Below are positions 18,524-26,827 of a stretch of 64,000 nt of DNA, piece by piece. Where the stretch lies: contig NZ_JBAKFX010000006.1 of assembly GCF_037577855.1 (NCBI RefSeq), forward strand, positions 62,001 to 126,000, read 5' to 3'. The notes beneath the pieces are model-generated. The model was given only the letters and a program-made list of their open reading frames with translations, did no database searches and was not told the origin of the DNA. Position numbers and translations under genes: made by a program. The first letter of the stretch is position 1. Every line of letters starts with the position of its first letter. The stretch is from Dethiothermospora halolimnae. Lineage in GTDB: Bacteria; Bacillota; Clostridia; Tissierellales; VENL01.

Positions 18524-19061
18524 TCACTTATTACAAATATTACTTATATTCTTATGTATTTATATGATAAAAATTAAAGATAATCTTAGAGTTGTTATTT
18601 CATTTTCTGTATTTTCATTAATTACAGCTGGTGTTTATTATTTCCTAAAAGCACCTGATTTAGCTCTGGCGGAGGCAGCCATAGGAAGTGCTATTATCCC
18701 TCTTGTATATATAATTGCTATTTCTAAACAAAGAGAGTTTTTAGTAGTTAGTCATATTAGTGAAGAAGATGATTTCTTTTTAAATAATGATAACTTAAAG
18801 GGGGAGGGGTATAAATTATTAGAGGAATTTACTAAACATTATAATTTAAAACTTGTGATTAGCCATCAAAAGTATGATCAATTGCAAGGCATTTTCCGTA
18901 CTAGAAATATAGATTTAGTAATAGAAAAATGTAAAAAAAGTGATAAATACATGTTAAAAGGTAAAAAAACTAGTATACTTATGAATAAATTAGAAAAGTT
19001 AGCGGAGGATCAAAAAAAAATTAAAGTTATTAAAATAGGTGAGGGGGAAATGGATGATTAA
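18513..19061 (+). CDS. DUF4040/MbhD-type membrane subunit with cytosolic tail
   Basis: The first 75 residues hold membrane helices with the DUF4040/MbhD signature (FSLITAGVYYFLKAPDLALAEAAIGSAI), which corresponds to part of the C terminus of MrpA. Unusually, about 110 further hydrophilic residues follow (EEDDFFLNNDNLKGEGYKLL... to the end). Stretches such as QLQGIFRTRNIDLVIE recall periplasmic-binding-protein-like folds, but by eye this is only a hint. AGGATGAGG sets the start at 18513. It overlaps mrpG and the next gene. Confidence 0.82.
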   Translation: MKISHLLQILLIFLCIYMIKIKDNLRVVISFSVFSLITAGVYYFLKAPDLALAEAAIGSAIIPLVYIIAISKQREFLVVSHISEEDDFFLNNDNLKGEGYKLLEEFTKHYNLKLVISHQKYDQLQGIFRTRNIDLVIEKCKKSDKYMLKGKKTSILMNKLEKLAEDQKKIKVIKIGEGEMDD

Positions 19062-19320
19062 AAAAATCCTTTTAATATTTATATTGATAGTATTGATAAC
19101 GGTATTTATTAATATAGGGTTTAATGCTACTGAAAATGTAGATACCAGTAGTAAAGACTATTATATAAACAATACATATAGTGACACAGGCTCAAAAAAT
19201 ATTGTTACCGGTATATATTTAGATTATAGACTATTTGATTCAATATTTGAGGCAAGTATATTAATAATTGTTGTTTCAGGGATTATATTCATATCTAAAA
19301 GGGATGATGATATTCTTTAG
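19054..19320 (+). CDS. MbhE-like/MrpA C-terminal fragment subunit
   Basis: An 88-residue protein with an N-terminal and a C-terminal membrane helix. The segment NIVTGIYLDYRLFDSIFEASILIIVVSGI matches the last helices of MrpA and the stand-alone MbhE of group-4 hydrogenases. GAGGGGGAA at 19041–19049 points to ATG 19054. Together with the DUF4040 protein it supplies MrpA C-terminal functions as separate subunits. Confidence 0.82.
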   Translation: MIKKILLIFILIVLITVFINIGFNATENVDTSSKDYYINNTYSDTGSKNIVTGIYLDYRLFDSIFEASILIIVVSGIIFISKRDDDIL

Positions 19321-19341
19321 ATAAAATTAAGGAGGGGTTAC

Positions 19342-19746
19342 TTGAAAACTTCAGAGATACTTAGATGTATAAGTAGGGTATTGTTCCCGTTTATCCTTTT
19401 ATATGGATTTTATATAATAATAAATGGTCACTTGTCCCCAGGAGGTGGCTTTCAAGGTGGAGCTATACTAGCTACTGGAATATTGATTAGTTATTTTATC
19501 TATCCAGAGAAAATCAGAGATTTAAATTTACTAGTTAAACTAGAAAAATATGTGTTCATATTAATAATAGCAATCTCGTCAATAGGTTTAATTACTAGAG
19601 GAGAAATTTTTACAAGTTTTCTACCTTTAGACACTAAAGCAAACTTTAAAGCAATATTTTTAACAATTTTAAACCTATTTATAGGAATTAAAGTTTCCAT
19701 AGGTCTTGTTTTAATATTTTCAACCTTTATTGAGGAGGGGAAATAA
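19342..19746 (+). CDS. mrpB: Mrp antiporter subunit B
   Basis: A 134-residue MnhB-domain protein with four helices and the hallmark YIIINGHLSPGGGFQGGAILATG. It starts with TTG 19342 behind a GGAGGGG box. It overlaps mrpC by one base. Confidence 0.93.
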   Translation: MKTSEILRCISRVLFPFILLYGFYIIINGHLSPGGGFQGGAILATGILISYFIYPEKIRDLNLLVKLEKYVFILIIAISSIGLITRGEIFTSFLPLDTKANFKAIFLTILNLFIGIKVSIGLVLIFSTFIEEGK

Positions 19747-20090
19747 TGAAATTCAGTCTAGTACTGTCCTTTATATTATTAGGTATTGGTATATATGGTA
19801 TATCTACAAATAAAAACATTATAAAGTCAATAATATTTTATAACATCATCCAATCATCTGTTATAATAATATTTTTAAACTTCGGCACTATAGGTTCTAT
19901 GGAGATACCAATAATATCTGAATTTACTAAAGAAGCTGAAAATATGGTAGATCCACTACCCCAAGCTCTTATGATAACAACTATTGTAATAGGAGCGGCC
20001 ATAACTGCTTTGGCACTTATGTTAAGTATAAAAATATTTCACTATTATGGAACCCTAAATTGGAAAGAATTAATAGAAAGGAAAGGATAA
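19746..20090 (+). CDS. mrpC: Mrp antiporter subunit C (NuoK-like)
   Basis: A 114-residue, three-helix homologue of NuoK. The segments IGIYGISTNKNIIKSIIFYNIIQSS and DPLPQALMITTIVIGAAITALAL are typical. In the Mrp complex it lies between subunits A and D. It is followed after one base by mrpD. Confidence 0.94.
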   Translation: MKFSLVLSFILLGIGIYGISTNKNIIKSIIFYNIIQSSVIIIFLNFGTIGSMEIPIISEFTKEAENMVDPLPQALMITTIVIGAAITALALMLSIKIFHYYGTLNWKELIERKG

Positions 20091-20091
20091 A

Positions 20092-21687
20092 ATGGAGTTT
20101 GTACCTATATATATAATTTTCATCCCAATTATAACTGCAATGCTTATTTATATAATAAATAAAAAATCCTTTAATTACTTAATTTTTTTATCCCAATTAA
20201 TAATAACATTTTTAACGGTAAGGTATTATATATTTTATGATAAGTTAATAGACAGACATATATTAGTCTTAGGGGGTTGGAATAAGGTGGTTTCAATATC
20301 CCTAAGAAATGATCAGTTATCTATTTCTTTTATCTTTCTTAGTATTTTTATATGGTGGATGGTTTTAATATATAGCTGGGAAAAAAGAAAACATGATTTT
20401 AAATTTTTGTTTTTCCTATTATTCCTTGAAGGAACTTTTCTAGGATTGATACAGACTAATGATATATTTAATCTATTTGTTTTTATTGAAATAACAACTA
20501 TTATATCAACAATTCTTATTATATATAAAAAGGATGGTTATTCGGTAAGATCAGGATTATACTACCTTTTGTTTAATAGTGTGGGAACTATATTTTATCT
20601 ATTAGGACTAATATTTATATATATTACCACAGGAAGTTTAAATATGGATATAATTTCTGAGAAAATTAGTTATATAGGAGAAAATTCTGTTATAATATTA
20701 TCATATATTTTTATAATGGCTGCTGTTGGAGTCAAGTCTGCATTTTTTCCTGTATATAATTGGCTCCCAAAGGCCCACGGTGCAGCCCCAGCATCCATAT
20801 CGGCTTTATTATCAGGGCTATTAATAAAAAGTGGGTTATATGCATTTATTAGATTTAATAAAGTATATAATATTGATATTATGTACGATTTATTTTTTAT
20901 ACTAGGATGCCTAACTGCAATATCTGGAATATTTTTTGCCCTAAGTCAAAAAGATATAAAACAAATATTAGCCTTTCATACCATATCCCAGATTGGTATC
21001 ATATTAATGGGACTTAGTAGTATGTCGGGGAAGACTTATATTGGTGGTATCATACATATATTTAATCATGCCATGTTTAAATCTTTATTATTTATGGGGG
21101 CAGGATATATTATAAATGTATACGGAACAAGGAAAATAACAGACATAAGGGGAGTATTTAAAAATATGCCCATAGCTTCCTGCTTTATGATTATCGGAAT
21201 GTTGTCTATTACTGGAGCACCTCTTTTCAATGGATTTGTAAGTAAGACTATAATCAAATATGGCTTTAAAGGTAACACTGTTAAGACTATATTACTGTAC
21301 ATCATCAACCTGGGCACGGGAATATCCTTTGTAAAGATGTCTCAAATTTTCTTTGGGAAATTTAAAGTTCAAAAACTTAGAAACTATCATCATGAATTGG
21401 CTATGCTTATTCTTGCTATGATGTGTATTATACTAGGAAACTTCTATATGCCATTGACTAAGGGATTTTTTGGAGTTGAGCTTTCATTTGTAAAAGTTAC
21501 TGATATAGTTAATTGGATAAATTATATGGTTTCAATAGGCATAGGGTATTTGATATATAAGAAAATCATTGAAAAGGATTATAATATAATTAAAAGGTTA
21601 AGACACTTAAATATTTCCTTTGGTAGTACTAATTTTATGTTGGTGGTGTTTATATTCATTATGGTTGTTTGGAGTTATGTTTATTAG
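20092..21687 (+). CDS. mrpD: Mrp antiporter subunit D (NuoN/L-like)
   Basis: A 531-residue protein with about 14 helices and the proton-translocating core of the complex I antiporter-like family: KSAFFPVYNWLPKAHGAAPASISALLSG, then the Lys/His-bearing helices (AFHTISQIGIILMGLSS, IIHIFNHAMFKSLLFMGAG). It is the only large antiporter subunit in this operon. A terminator follows at 21729. Confidence 0.94.
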   Translation: MEFVPIYIIFIPIITAMLIYIINKKSFNYLIFLSQLIITFLTVRYYIFYDKLIDRHILVLGGWNKVVSISLRNDQLSISFIFLSIFIWWMVLIYSWEKRKHDFKFLFFLLFLEGTFLGLIQTNDIFNLFVFIEITTIISTILIIYKKDGYSVRSGLYYLLFNSVGTIFYLLGLIFIYITTGSLNMDIISEKISYIGENSVIILSYIFIMAAVGVKSAFFPVYNWLPKAHGAAPASISALLSGLLIKSGLYAFIRFNKVYNIDIMYDLFFILGCLTAISGIFFALSQKDIKQILAFHTISQIGIILMGLSSMSGKTYIGGIIHIFNHAMFKSLLFMGAGYIINVYGTRKITDIRGVFKNMPIASCFMIIGMLSITGAPLFNGFVSKTIIKYGFKGNTVKTILLYIINLGTGISFVKMSQIFFGKFKVQKLRNYHHELAMLILAMMCIILGNFYMPLTKGFFGVELSFVKVTDIVNWINYMVSIGIGYLIYKKIIEKDYNIIKRLRHLNISFGSTNFMLVVFIFIMVVWSYVY

Positions 21688-21728
21688 GGATAAATATAGT
21701 AGAAAATATTAGATATTCATTATAGAAA

Positions 21729-21760
21729 AAGAACAGCACCAAATATTTGGTACTGTTCTT
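21729..21760. terminator. Bidirectional terminator after mrpD
   Basis: AAGAACAG..CCAAAT and ATTTGG..CTGTTCTT form a 16-bp stem with mismatches, between the convergent mrpD and aldolase genes. Confidence 0.75.
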
Positions 21761-21776
21761 CAACTTTATAAACTAA

Positions 21777-22640
21777 TTACCCTTTGTTGATTGAGCCAAA
21801 TAACTCCATTTTTTCTTTTACTGTTTTTTTAATTGCCTCAAAACCAGGGGCTAGAAGCTTTCTAGGATCATAGCCTTTTCCTTTGAGATCTTTTCCTGCT
21901 TCAATATAACCACGGGTGGCTTCTGCGAAGGCCAATTGACATTCTGTATTTACATTAATTTTTGCCACTCCCAATGATATAGCTTTTTTGATCATCTCTT
22001 CTGGAATCCCTGTACCACCATGTAAAACCAATGGTACATCATCAGTAACTTCATTAATCTTAGCTAAAACATCAAAGTCTAAACCCTTCCAATTTTTTGG
22101 GTATTTACCATGAATATTACCAATACCAGCAGCTAGTATTGAAACACCCAAATCTGAAATGGCTTTACACTGACTAGGGTCAGCAACCTCTCCTACTCCT
22201 ATAACTCCATCTTCTTCACCACCAATTGAACCAACCTCTGCTTCTACAGAAATACCTTTTTCACTGGCCATTTTTATTATTTTTTTAGTTTTTTCAATAT
22301 TTTCTTCGATGTCATAATGGGATCCATCGAACATAACTGAAGAATAACCGGCTTCCATGGCATTTATAGCACCTTCATAGCTACCATGATCTAAGTGTAT
22401 CGCAACTGGAATTTGGATGTCTAAGTCCTCCATTAGACCTTTTACCATACCCACAACAGTCTTATATCCACCCATATATTTTGTAGCACCTTCAGACACA
22501 CCTAAAATTACTGGTGATTTGTTTTCTTGTGCAGTTAACAAAATAGCTTTGGTCCATTCTAAGTTATTGATATTGAAGTGACCTACTGCATACTTTTCCT
22601 TAGCTGCTTTTAAGAGCATTTCCTTTACAGATACCAACAT
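21777..22640 (-). CDS. fba: Class II fructose-bisphosphate aldolase
   Basis: A zinc-dependent glycolytic aldolase of 287 residues. Residues seen include the metal and catalytic segment AIHLDHGSYEGA, the Glu-rich loop SVEAEVGSIGGEEDG, the zinc-histidine stretch IGNIHGKYPKNWK, and the phosphate-binding LVLHGGTGIPEE and KINVNTE. A GGAGG box precedes the start at 22640. It is monocistronic, with an AT-rich leader to its right. Confidence 0.96.
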   Translation of the reverse strand: MLVSVKEMLLKAAKEKYAVGHFNINNLEWTKAILLTAQENKSPVILGVSEGATKYMGGYKTVVGMVKGLMEDLDIQIPVAIHLDHGSYEGAINAMEAGYSSVMFDGSHYDIEENIEKTKKIIKMASEKGISVEAEVGSIGGEEDGVIGVGEVADPSQCKAISDLGVSILAAGIGNIHGKYPKNWKGLDFDVLAKINEVTDDVPLVLHGGTGIPEEMIKKAISLGVAKINVNTECQLAFAEATRGYIEAGKDLKGKGYDPRKLLAPGFEAIKKTVKEKMELFGSINKG

Positions 22641-22925
22641 AATAAACCTCCTAATTTTATAATATATTTTTTATATATTTATGGCATAATTAACGCAAAT
22701 ATAGCATAATTACTTAATTATTATAAACAAAATATGAAGAAAATATTGAGGGAATAAATTTGTCCCACATGGTTAAAATAGTACCCATATCTATTTTACC
22801 ATAAATTTCATAGAAATAAAACTTAAAGCTTAAAAAAATCTATTCAACTACAATAAGTTTATTGTTCTTTCATTTGTTTTCTCTACTGTTAAACCAGATT
22901 GTCACTAAAGTTGTTAACTAAATCC

Positions 22926-22953
22926 TTGACAAAAAAGATATATATGCTATAAT
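22926..22953 (+). promoter_or_regulatory. Promoter of the tRNA-Sec gene
   Basis: TTGACA (22926–22931) and TATAAT (22948–22953), spaced 16 bases, lie 29 bases ahead of the tRNA. The 280 bases to the left hold only the AT-rich aldolase leader. Confidence 0.85.
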
Positions 22954-22982
22954 ATACTAGTCGCAACAAGTTAATAGTTTAT

Positions 22983-23079
22983 GGGAGTAGATGGGTGCTG
23001 GTGTGCCCTCTGGTCTTCAAAACCAGTTCGAGGCGTTAGGAGCGTCTTGGGTGGGTTCGATTCCCACATATTCCCGCCA
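22983..23079 (+). tRNA. selC: tRNA-Sec (anticodon UCA)
   Basis: The 97-base gene folds as a selenocysteine tRNA. It has a long acceptor stem (GGGAGTA with TATTCCC-type pairing and one wobble), a 6-bp D stem GGGTGC/GTGCCC with a 4-base loop, and an anticodon stem CTGGT/ACCAG with loop CTTCAAA. The anticodon UCA reads UGA. There is also a long variable arm (AGGCG/CGTCT) and a T arm GTGGG-TTCGATT-CCCAC. The CCA end is encoded. A strong promoter and a terminator frame it. It is 9.5 kb from selB. Confidence 0.96.
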
Positions 23080-23120
23080 TAAAAAAACACACATTCAAAA
23101 GAATGTGTGTTTTTTTATGG
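23077..23120 (+). terminator. Terminator of tRNA-Sec
   Basis: A 20-bp perfect stem centred on ACACACATTC-AAAA-GAATGTGTGT, with flanking A7/T7, starts in the CCA end of the tRNA. Confidence 0.88.
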
Positions 23121-23161
23121 CGGGGAATTATCTAGACTTATCACCTATATCTAGCATAAAT

Positions 23162-23184
23162 GAATTTAAATTCGTTTGAAGGTC
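23162..23184. repeat. Dispersed TTCGAAGGT-type element, partial copy
   Basis: AAATTCGTTTGAAGGT resembles the fuller copies at 28561, 31505 and 33670. The following 250 bases to 23434 hold no gene. Confidence 0.5.
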
Positions 23185-23434
23185 ACTTTGTGTTTTTCAA
23201 AACTTAGGAGAGGTAAATAGTTTTGCTTTCTTTGTTCATGCTTAAAATAATATATATTTATTAAATATTATTAAGATTTACTATAATATCATTATTATCT
23301 GATTTCAATAGGAATTTAATAGAAAAAAATATCTTAGTTCTTTATTTTTCATGTTGACCTTGATATAATGATATAGGGTTTATAAGTATGTTTTAATGAA
23401 TATAATTAAACACCGTGTTTGAAAGGAGATATAA

Positions 23435-23815
23435 ATGAAGAAATCTAAGAATGTTATGGTTTGTGTTACACAGCAAAAGACATGTGAAAGACTTATAAGA
23501 AACGGATATGATAAGATAGAAGATGAGAATGACAACTTATTTGTTATACATGTGGTTAGTGAAAATGATAAATTTTTAAATCTAAGTGATGGAGAGGCAC
23601 TGGAGTATTTATTTGAGGTATCAAAAAAAGTTGGAGCCAATTTAACTGTTTTAAGGGCAAAGGACATTACTAAAGCTATGACTGACTTTGCTGCTGATAA
23701 TGAGATTACCCATATTTTAATGGGATCTTCTCCAGATGTTGAAGACATTGAAAATCATAACATAGCTTTAAAATTAAGAAGTAAATTGCCAGAGGTTAAT
23801 TTTATAATAGTTTAA
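23435..23815 (+). CDS. Universal stress protein-like
   Basis: A 126-residue single-domain protein with a UspA-like alpha/beta pattern: VMVCVTQQKTCERLI at the N terminus, NLFVIHVVSEN, then the C-terminal nucleotide-loop-like ITHILMGSSPDVE. It resembles the USP domain of KdpD-type proteins. The ribosome binding site AAAGGAG lies at 23421. It probably forms a two-gene unit with the DsrE-like gene 60 bases downstream. Confidence 0.72.
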   Translation: MKKSKNVMVCVTQQKTCERLIRNGYDKIEDENDNLFVIHVVSENDKFLNLSDGEALEYLFEVSKKVGANLTVLRAKDITKAMTDFAADNEITHILMGSSPDVEDIENHNIALKLRSKLPEVNFIIV

Positions 23816-23878
23816 TAAGAATTAAAAACATCTCTTAAGGTTAAACTAACTATTAATCATATTTCAAGGGGTGTTTTT

Positions 23879-24355
23879 ATGTCTGAAAGATTAAATTTAT
23901 TAGTTTTTAGCGGAGATTATGATAAAGCCTTGGCTTCATTGATATTGGCCAATGGTGCCAAAGAAATGGGAATAGATGTAACGATGTTTTTTGCATTTTG
24001 GGGACTTTTAGTGATAAGGGATCCTAACAAATACATTAATGAAAACAAATCCATTTTTGAGAAAATGTTTAGTTTATTTACGCCTAAAAAAGTCGAAAAG
24101 TTGGCCCTATCAAAGATGAATATGGGAGGAATGGGTCAGAAAATGTTAAAAAAGATGATGAAAGAAAAAAAGAAACCACTACTTGAAAACTTTTTAGAAG
24201 GTGCTAGAAAGAAGGACATAAAGTTTTATGGTTGTAAACTATCCCAAGAGGTTATGGGATTTAAAAAAGAGGAATTAATACCAGAGGTTGAAATAATAGA
24301 AGTTTATGATTATTTAAAGGATGCAATGAAATCCGATATGCAATTGTTTATATAA
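23879..24355 (+). CDS. DsrE/DsrF/DrsH-like protein
   Basis: A 158-residue member of the DsrE/F/H superfamily (DrsH-like group), many members of which carry persulfides. Visible features are LLVFSGDYDKALASLILANGAKEMG, MFFAFWGL, a Met-rich middle (MNMGGMGQKMLKKMMK) and one C-terminal cysteine in FYGCKLSQEVMG, the usual reactive position. Sulfur or selenium trafficking is possible in this Sec-using organism, but that is inference. A terminator follows directly. Confidence 0.82.
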   Translation: MSERLNLLVFSGDYDKALASLILANGAKEMGIDVTMFFAFWGLLVIRDPNKYINENKSIFEKMFSLFTPKKVEKLALSKMNMGGMGQKMLKKMMKEKKKPLLENFLEGARKKDIKFYGCKLSQEVMGFKKEELIPEVEIIEVYDYLKDAMKSDMQLFI

Positions 24356-24356
24356 T

Positions 24357-24385
24357 AAAAAACACATTCTTAGAATGTGTTTTTT
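24357..24385 (+). terminator. Terminator after DsrE-like gene
   Basis: AAAACACATTC and GAATGTGTTTT form an 11-bp stem, followed by TTTT. Confidence 0.85.
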
Positions 24386-24463
24386 ATTATATAATATATT
24401 TATAGTAATAGGACTCTTAGAAGAAGACCTAAGAGATTCAATATATTGAATTCCTACACATAT

Positions 24464-24567
24464 TTATGGATTCACCAATTCTCTGCTCACTGTACCTTGT
24501 ACCCTGCACAGAACAAAGAAGCAACAAAGGTGCCTTTTTGTTGTTGGGGGATTCGTAATCCTCCAAC
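24464..24567. repeat. Composite dispersed-repeat block
   Basis: Three repeat families lie side by side. TTATGGATTCACCAAT (24465) recurs at 25680. The ACAGAACAAAGAA...GGTGCC segment (24508–24533) recurs inverted at 31241–31271. The GTTGGGGGATT-CGT-AATCCTCCAAC hairpin (24543–24567) is copy 2 of that family. There is no coding capacity. Confidence 0.75.
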
Positions 24568-24624
24568 TTGTTACAATATATATAATCTATTACTAAGTTA
24601 AAGTTAAGGAGTGAATAGATCACA

Positions 24625-24948
24625 ATGAAAAGAAGAGGAAAAATTGGTTTTCTAAAGAAGATACCATTAGCAATAAAATTTTTATTTGATAAAGAAGTTC
24701 CCCTGCGGAAAAAGATATGGCTAATATTAGGATTAGTATATGTGGTTAGTCCTATTGACTTAATACCAGCCCCTATACTTTTTTTTAGTGCATTGGATGA
24801 TATGGCTATAGTTGCATTTATACTTACTAAATTATCCGATGATCTTGAAGAATATGCTTTAGAGCAAGAAAGGAAAAAGAAAGAGGAAGATATTGAAGAC
24901 AAAATAATAGAAGATGTTGACTATGATATAAAAGATAATGATAAATAA
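24625..24948 (+). CDS. YkvA/DUF1232 small membrane protein
   Basis: The 107-residue protein has the DUF1232 signature YVVSPIDLIPAPILFFSALDDMAIVAFIL, preceded by a basic stretch and followed by a charged coiled tail (EQERKKKEEDIEDKI). The function of the family is not settled. AAGGAGTG at 24607 supports ATG 24625. It stands alone between a repeat block and the DedA gene. Confidence 0.85.
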   Translation: MKRRGKIGFLKKIPLAIKFLFDKEVPLRKKIWLILGLVYVVSPIDLIPAPILFFSALDDMAIVAFILTKLSDDLEEYALEQERKKKEEDIEDKIIEDVDYDIKDNDK

Positions 24949-25013
24949 TTTGTATAAAATCCTAGTTTTTTGGTATAATCAAAAGGATAGATTATAAATT
25001 TGGGGGATATTTT

Positions 25014-25649
25014 ATGAACATGAGTATTATAGACATAGTTTCAGATACTTTGATTAATTTTTCAGAAAAGGCTAGTATATACGGTTATATTACTATACCT
25101 ATTGCTATGCTAGTTGAAGGGGCGGCAATACCATTTCCAGGGACCTTTATATTAATATTAAGTGGATACTTAATAAAAAAATTTAGTTTAAATCCTATAA
25201 TTATAATATCACTATCCAGTATATGTTATACATTAGCAGCTATGGTACCCTATGCAATAGGAAGTCAAGTTAATGGGATTGCAAAGAAGAGATTTAACAA
25301 GTTTATGTCTAAAAATGAGCATCAGATAGACAAAATGTCTAGGTTATTTGAGAAATATGGAGAAGTGGCAGTATGTGTTTCTAGATTAACCTTTATAGGA
25401 AATTATTTTTCTTATATAGCAGGGATTAATAAAATGAATAAGAAAAAGTTTCTATTTTATACCATTTTGGGGATGACCCCATGGATTGTTTTAATGAACG
25501 TAATAGGATATAAGGTTGGAGAGAATGCCGATCAGTTAAAAAGCCTTATGGACAAGTTCGGTCCTTTATTTTATATGATAATAGGATTACCCTTTGTGGT
25601 GTTTATAGCCTTAAGGTACGGATATAAAATTATAAAAAAGTCACAATGA
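25014..25649 (+). CDS. DedA-family membrane protein
   Basis: DedA proteins are membrane proteins related to undecaprenyl-phosphate and phospholipid flippases. The 211-residue protein has about five helices and the family features EGAAIPFPGTFILILSGYL, FEKYGEVAVCVSRLTFIGNYFSYIAGI and a C-terminal basic tail. GGGGGAT lies upstream, with a TATAAT-like box near 24976. A terminator follows. Confidence 0.9.
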   Translation: MNMSIIDIVSDTLINFSEKASIYGYITIPIAMLVEGAAIPFPGTFILILSGYLIKKFSLNPIIIISLSSICYTLAAMVPYAIGSQVNGIAKKRFNKFMSKNEHQIDKMSRLFEKYGEVAVCVSRLTFIGNYFSYIAGINKMNKKKFLFYTILGMTPWIVLMNVIGYKVGENADQLKSLMDKFGPLFYMIIGLPFVVFIALRYGYKIIKKSQ

Positions 25650-25653
25650 TTTG

Positions 25654-25680
25654 GGGTATTCATTTATGGATACCTTTTTT
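25654..25680 (+). terminator. Terminator after dedA-like gene
   Basis: GGTAT...ATACC, with extra pairing inside and followed by T7, lies 5 bases after the stop codon. Confidence 0.65.
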
Positions 25681-25733
25681 TATGGATTCACCAATCCCGT
25701 GCTCCTTACTAAATAAAATAATGGAGGGATGTT

Positions 25734-26762
25734 ATGAAAAAAAATATAGTATTATCAGGTTTTGGCAATGTAGGAAGAGAGTTTGTAAAATTATTATTAT
25801 ATAAAAAAGATTATTTAAAGGAAAGATATAATTTGGAATTTACCCTAGTGGGAGTATTGGGAAGTAAATTATCGATATTTAATGAAAAGGGGTTAGATAT
25901 TGATATATTGTTACAATGTAAAAATGGCTCGGAGGGTTTAGAAGAATATAGTGAAAGGGATAATGATGTTATAAAATCCCAGGATATTATTATGGGAGAT
26001 TTGCTTGTAGAGTCTACACCTACAGATATCAATACAGGAAGACCGGGATTAGATATTATAAAAGAAAGTATAAATAAAGGTTTGGATATTGTATGTATAT
26101 CTAAAGGTGCCCTTGTAACTAACTTTGATCAAATAATGAGGCTAGCAAGATTAAAGGGGATATCTATAAAGTATAGTGGAGCAACAGCGGCGGCTCTGCC
26201 CACGGTAGACATAGCAGAATATAGTTTAGCCGGTTGTAAAATAAAATCTATAGAAGGTATTTTAAATGGAACTACAAATTATATTTTAACTAAGATGAAT
26301 GATGAAAATTTACCTTTTTCCAAAGCTTTAGATGAAGCTAAAGAAAAGGGAATAGCCGAGACCAATAGTAGTTTAGACATTAAAGGTATCGACAGTGGTT
26401 GCAAGATACTATTACTCTCAAATACTTTTTTAGGTACAAATTATACAATAAAAGATATCAATATAGTAGGAATCGATAAAGTAACAAAAGAGGACATAGT
26501 CAAAGGGAAAAATAATAATAGTAAAATAAAATTAGTAGCAAGGGCCTATAAAGAGAAAAATAGTATAAAAATAGATGTTTCACCTAAAGCTATTTCATCG
26601 GATCATATGCTATATAGTGTAGATAATACTAACAAAGCCGTTGTATTTGATACAGATGATATGGGTATAGTCTCAGCAATGGGAGGGGCCTCTAGTCCCA
26701 AAGGCGCAGCATCGGCAGCCCTTAAAGATATTATTAATGTATATAGGTGTAGACCTTTGTAA
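25734..26762 (+). CDS. hom: Homoserine dehydrogenase
   Basis: The enzyme reduces aspartate semialdehyde to homoserine on the threonine and methionine route. The N-terminal NAD(P) loop is VLSGFGNVGREF (residues 6–17). The catalytic segment GILNGTTNYILTKM and the lysine-bearing EAKEKGIAETNSSLDIKGIDSG follow, and the end is GGASSPKGAASAALKDI. With 342 residues it lacks the C-terminal ACT domain of longer forms, so threonine feedback through ACT is not expected. No threonine genes lie next to it. Confidence 0.93.
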   Translation: MKKNIVLSGFGNVGREFVKLLLYKKDYLKERYNLEFTLVGVLGSKLSIFNEKGLDIDILLQCKNGSEGLEEYSERDNDVIKSQDIIMGDLLVESTPTDINTGRPGLDIIKESINKGLDIVCISKGALVTNFDQIMRLARLKGISIKYSGATAAALPTVDIAEYSLAGCKIKSIEGILNGTTNYILTKMNDENLPFSKALDEAKEKGIAETNSSLDIKGIDSGCKILLLSNTFLGTNYTIKDINIVGIDKVTKEDIVKGKNNNSKIKLVARAYKEKNSIKIDVSPKAISSDHMLYSVDNTNKAVVFDTDDMGIVSAMGGASSPKGAASAALKDIINVYRCRPL

Positions 26763-26827
26763 AAACATTGTGACAAATGGTGAAAAAAGTGATAATATAT
26801 AGATATATTTCCTCGGGAGGGGATTAT

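Noticed and set aside
22991..23179. A 62-codon ORF starting in this interval
   Set aside because: It runs through the tRNA-Sec gene and its terminator and has no ribosome binding site.
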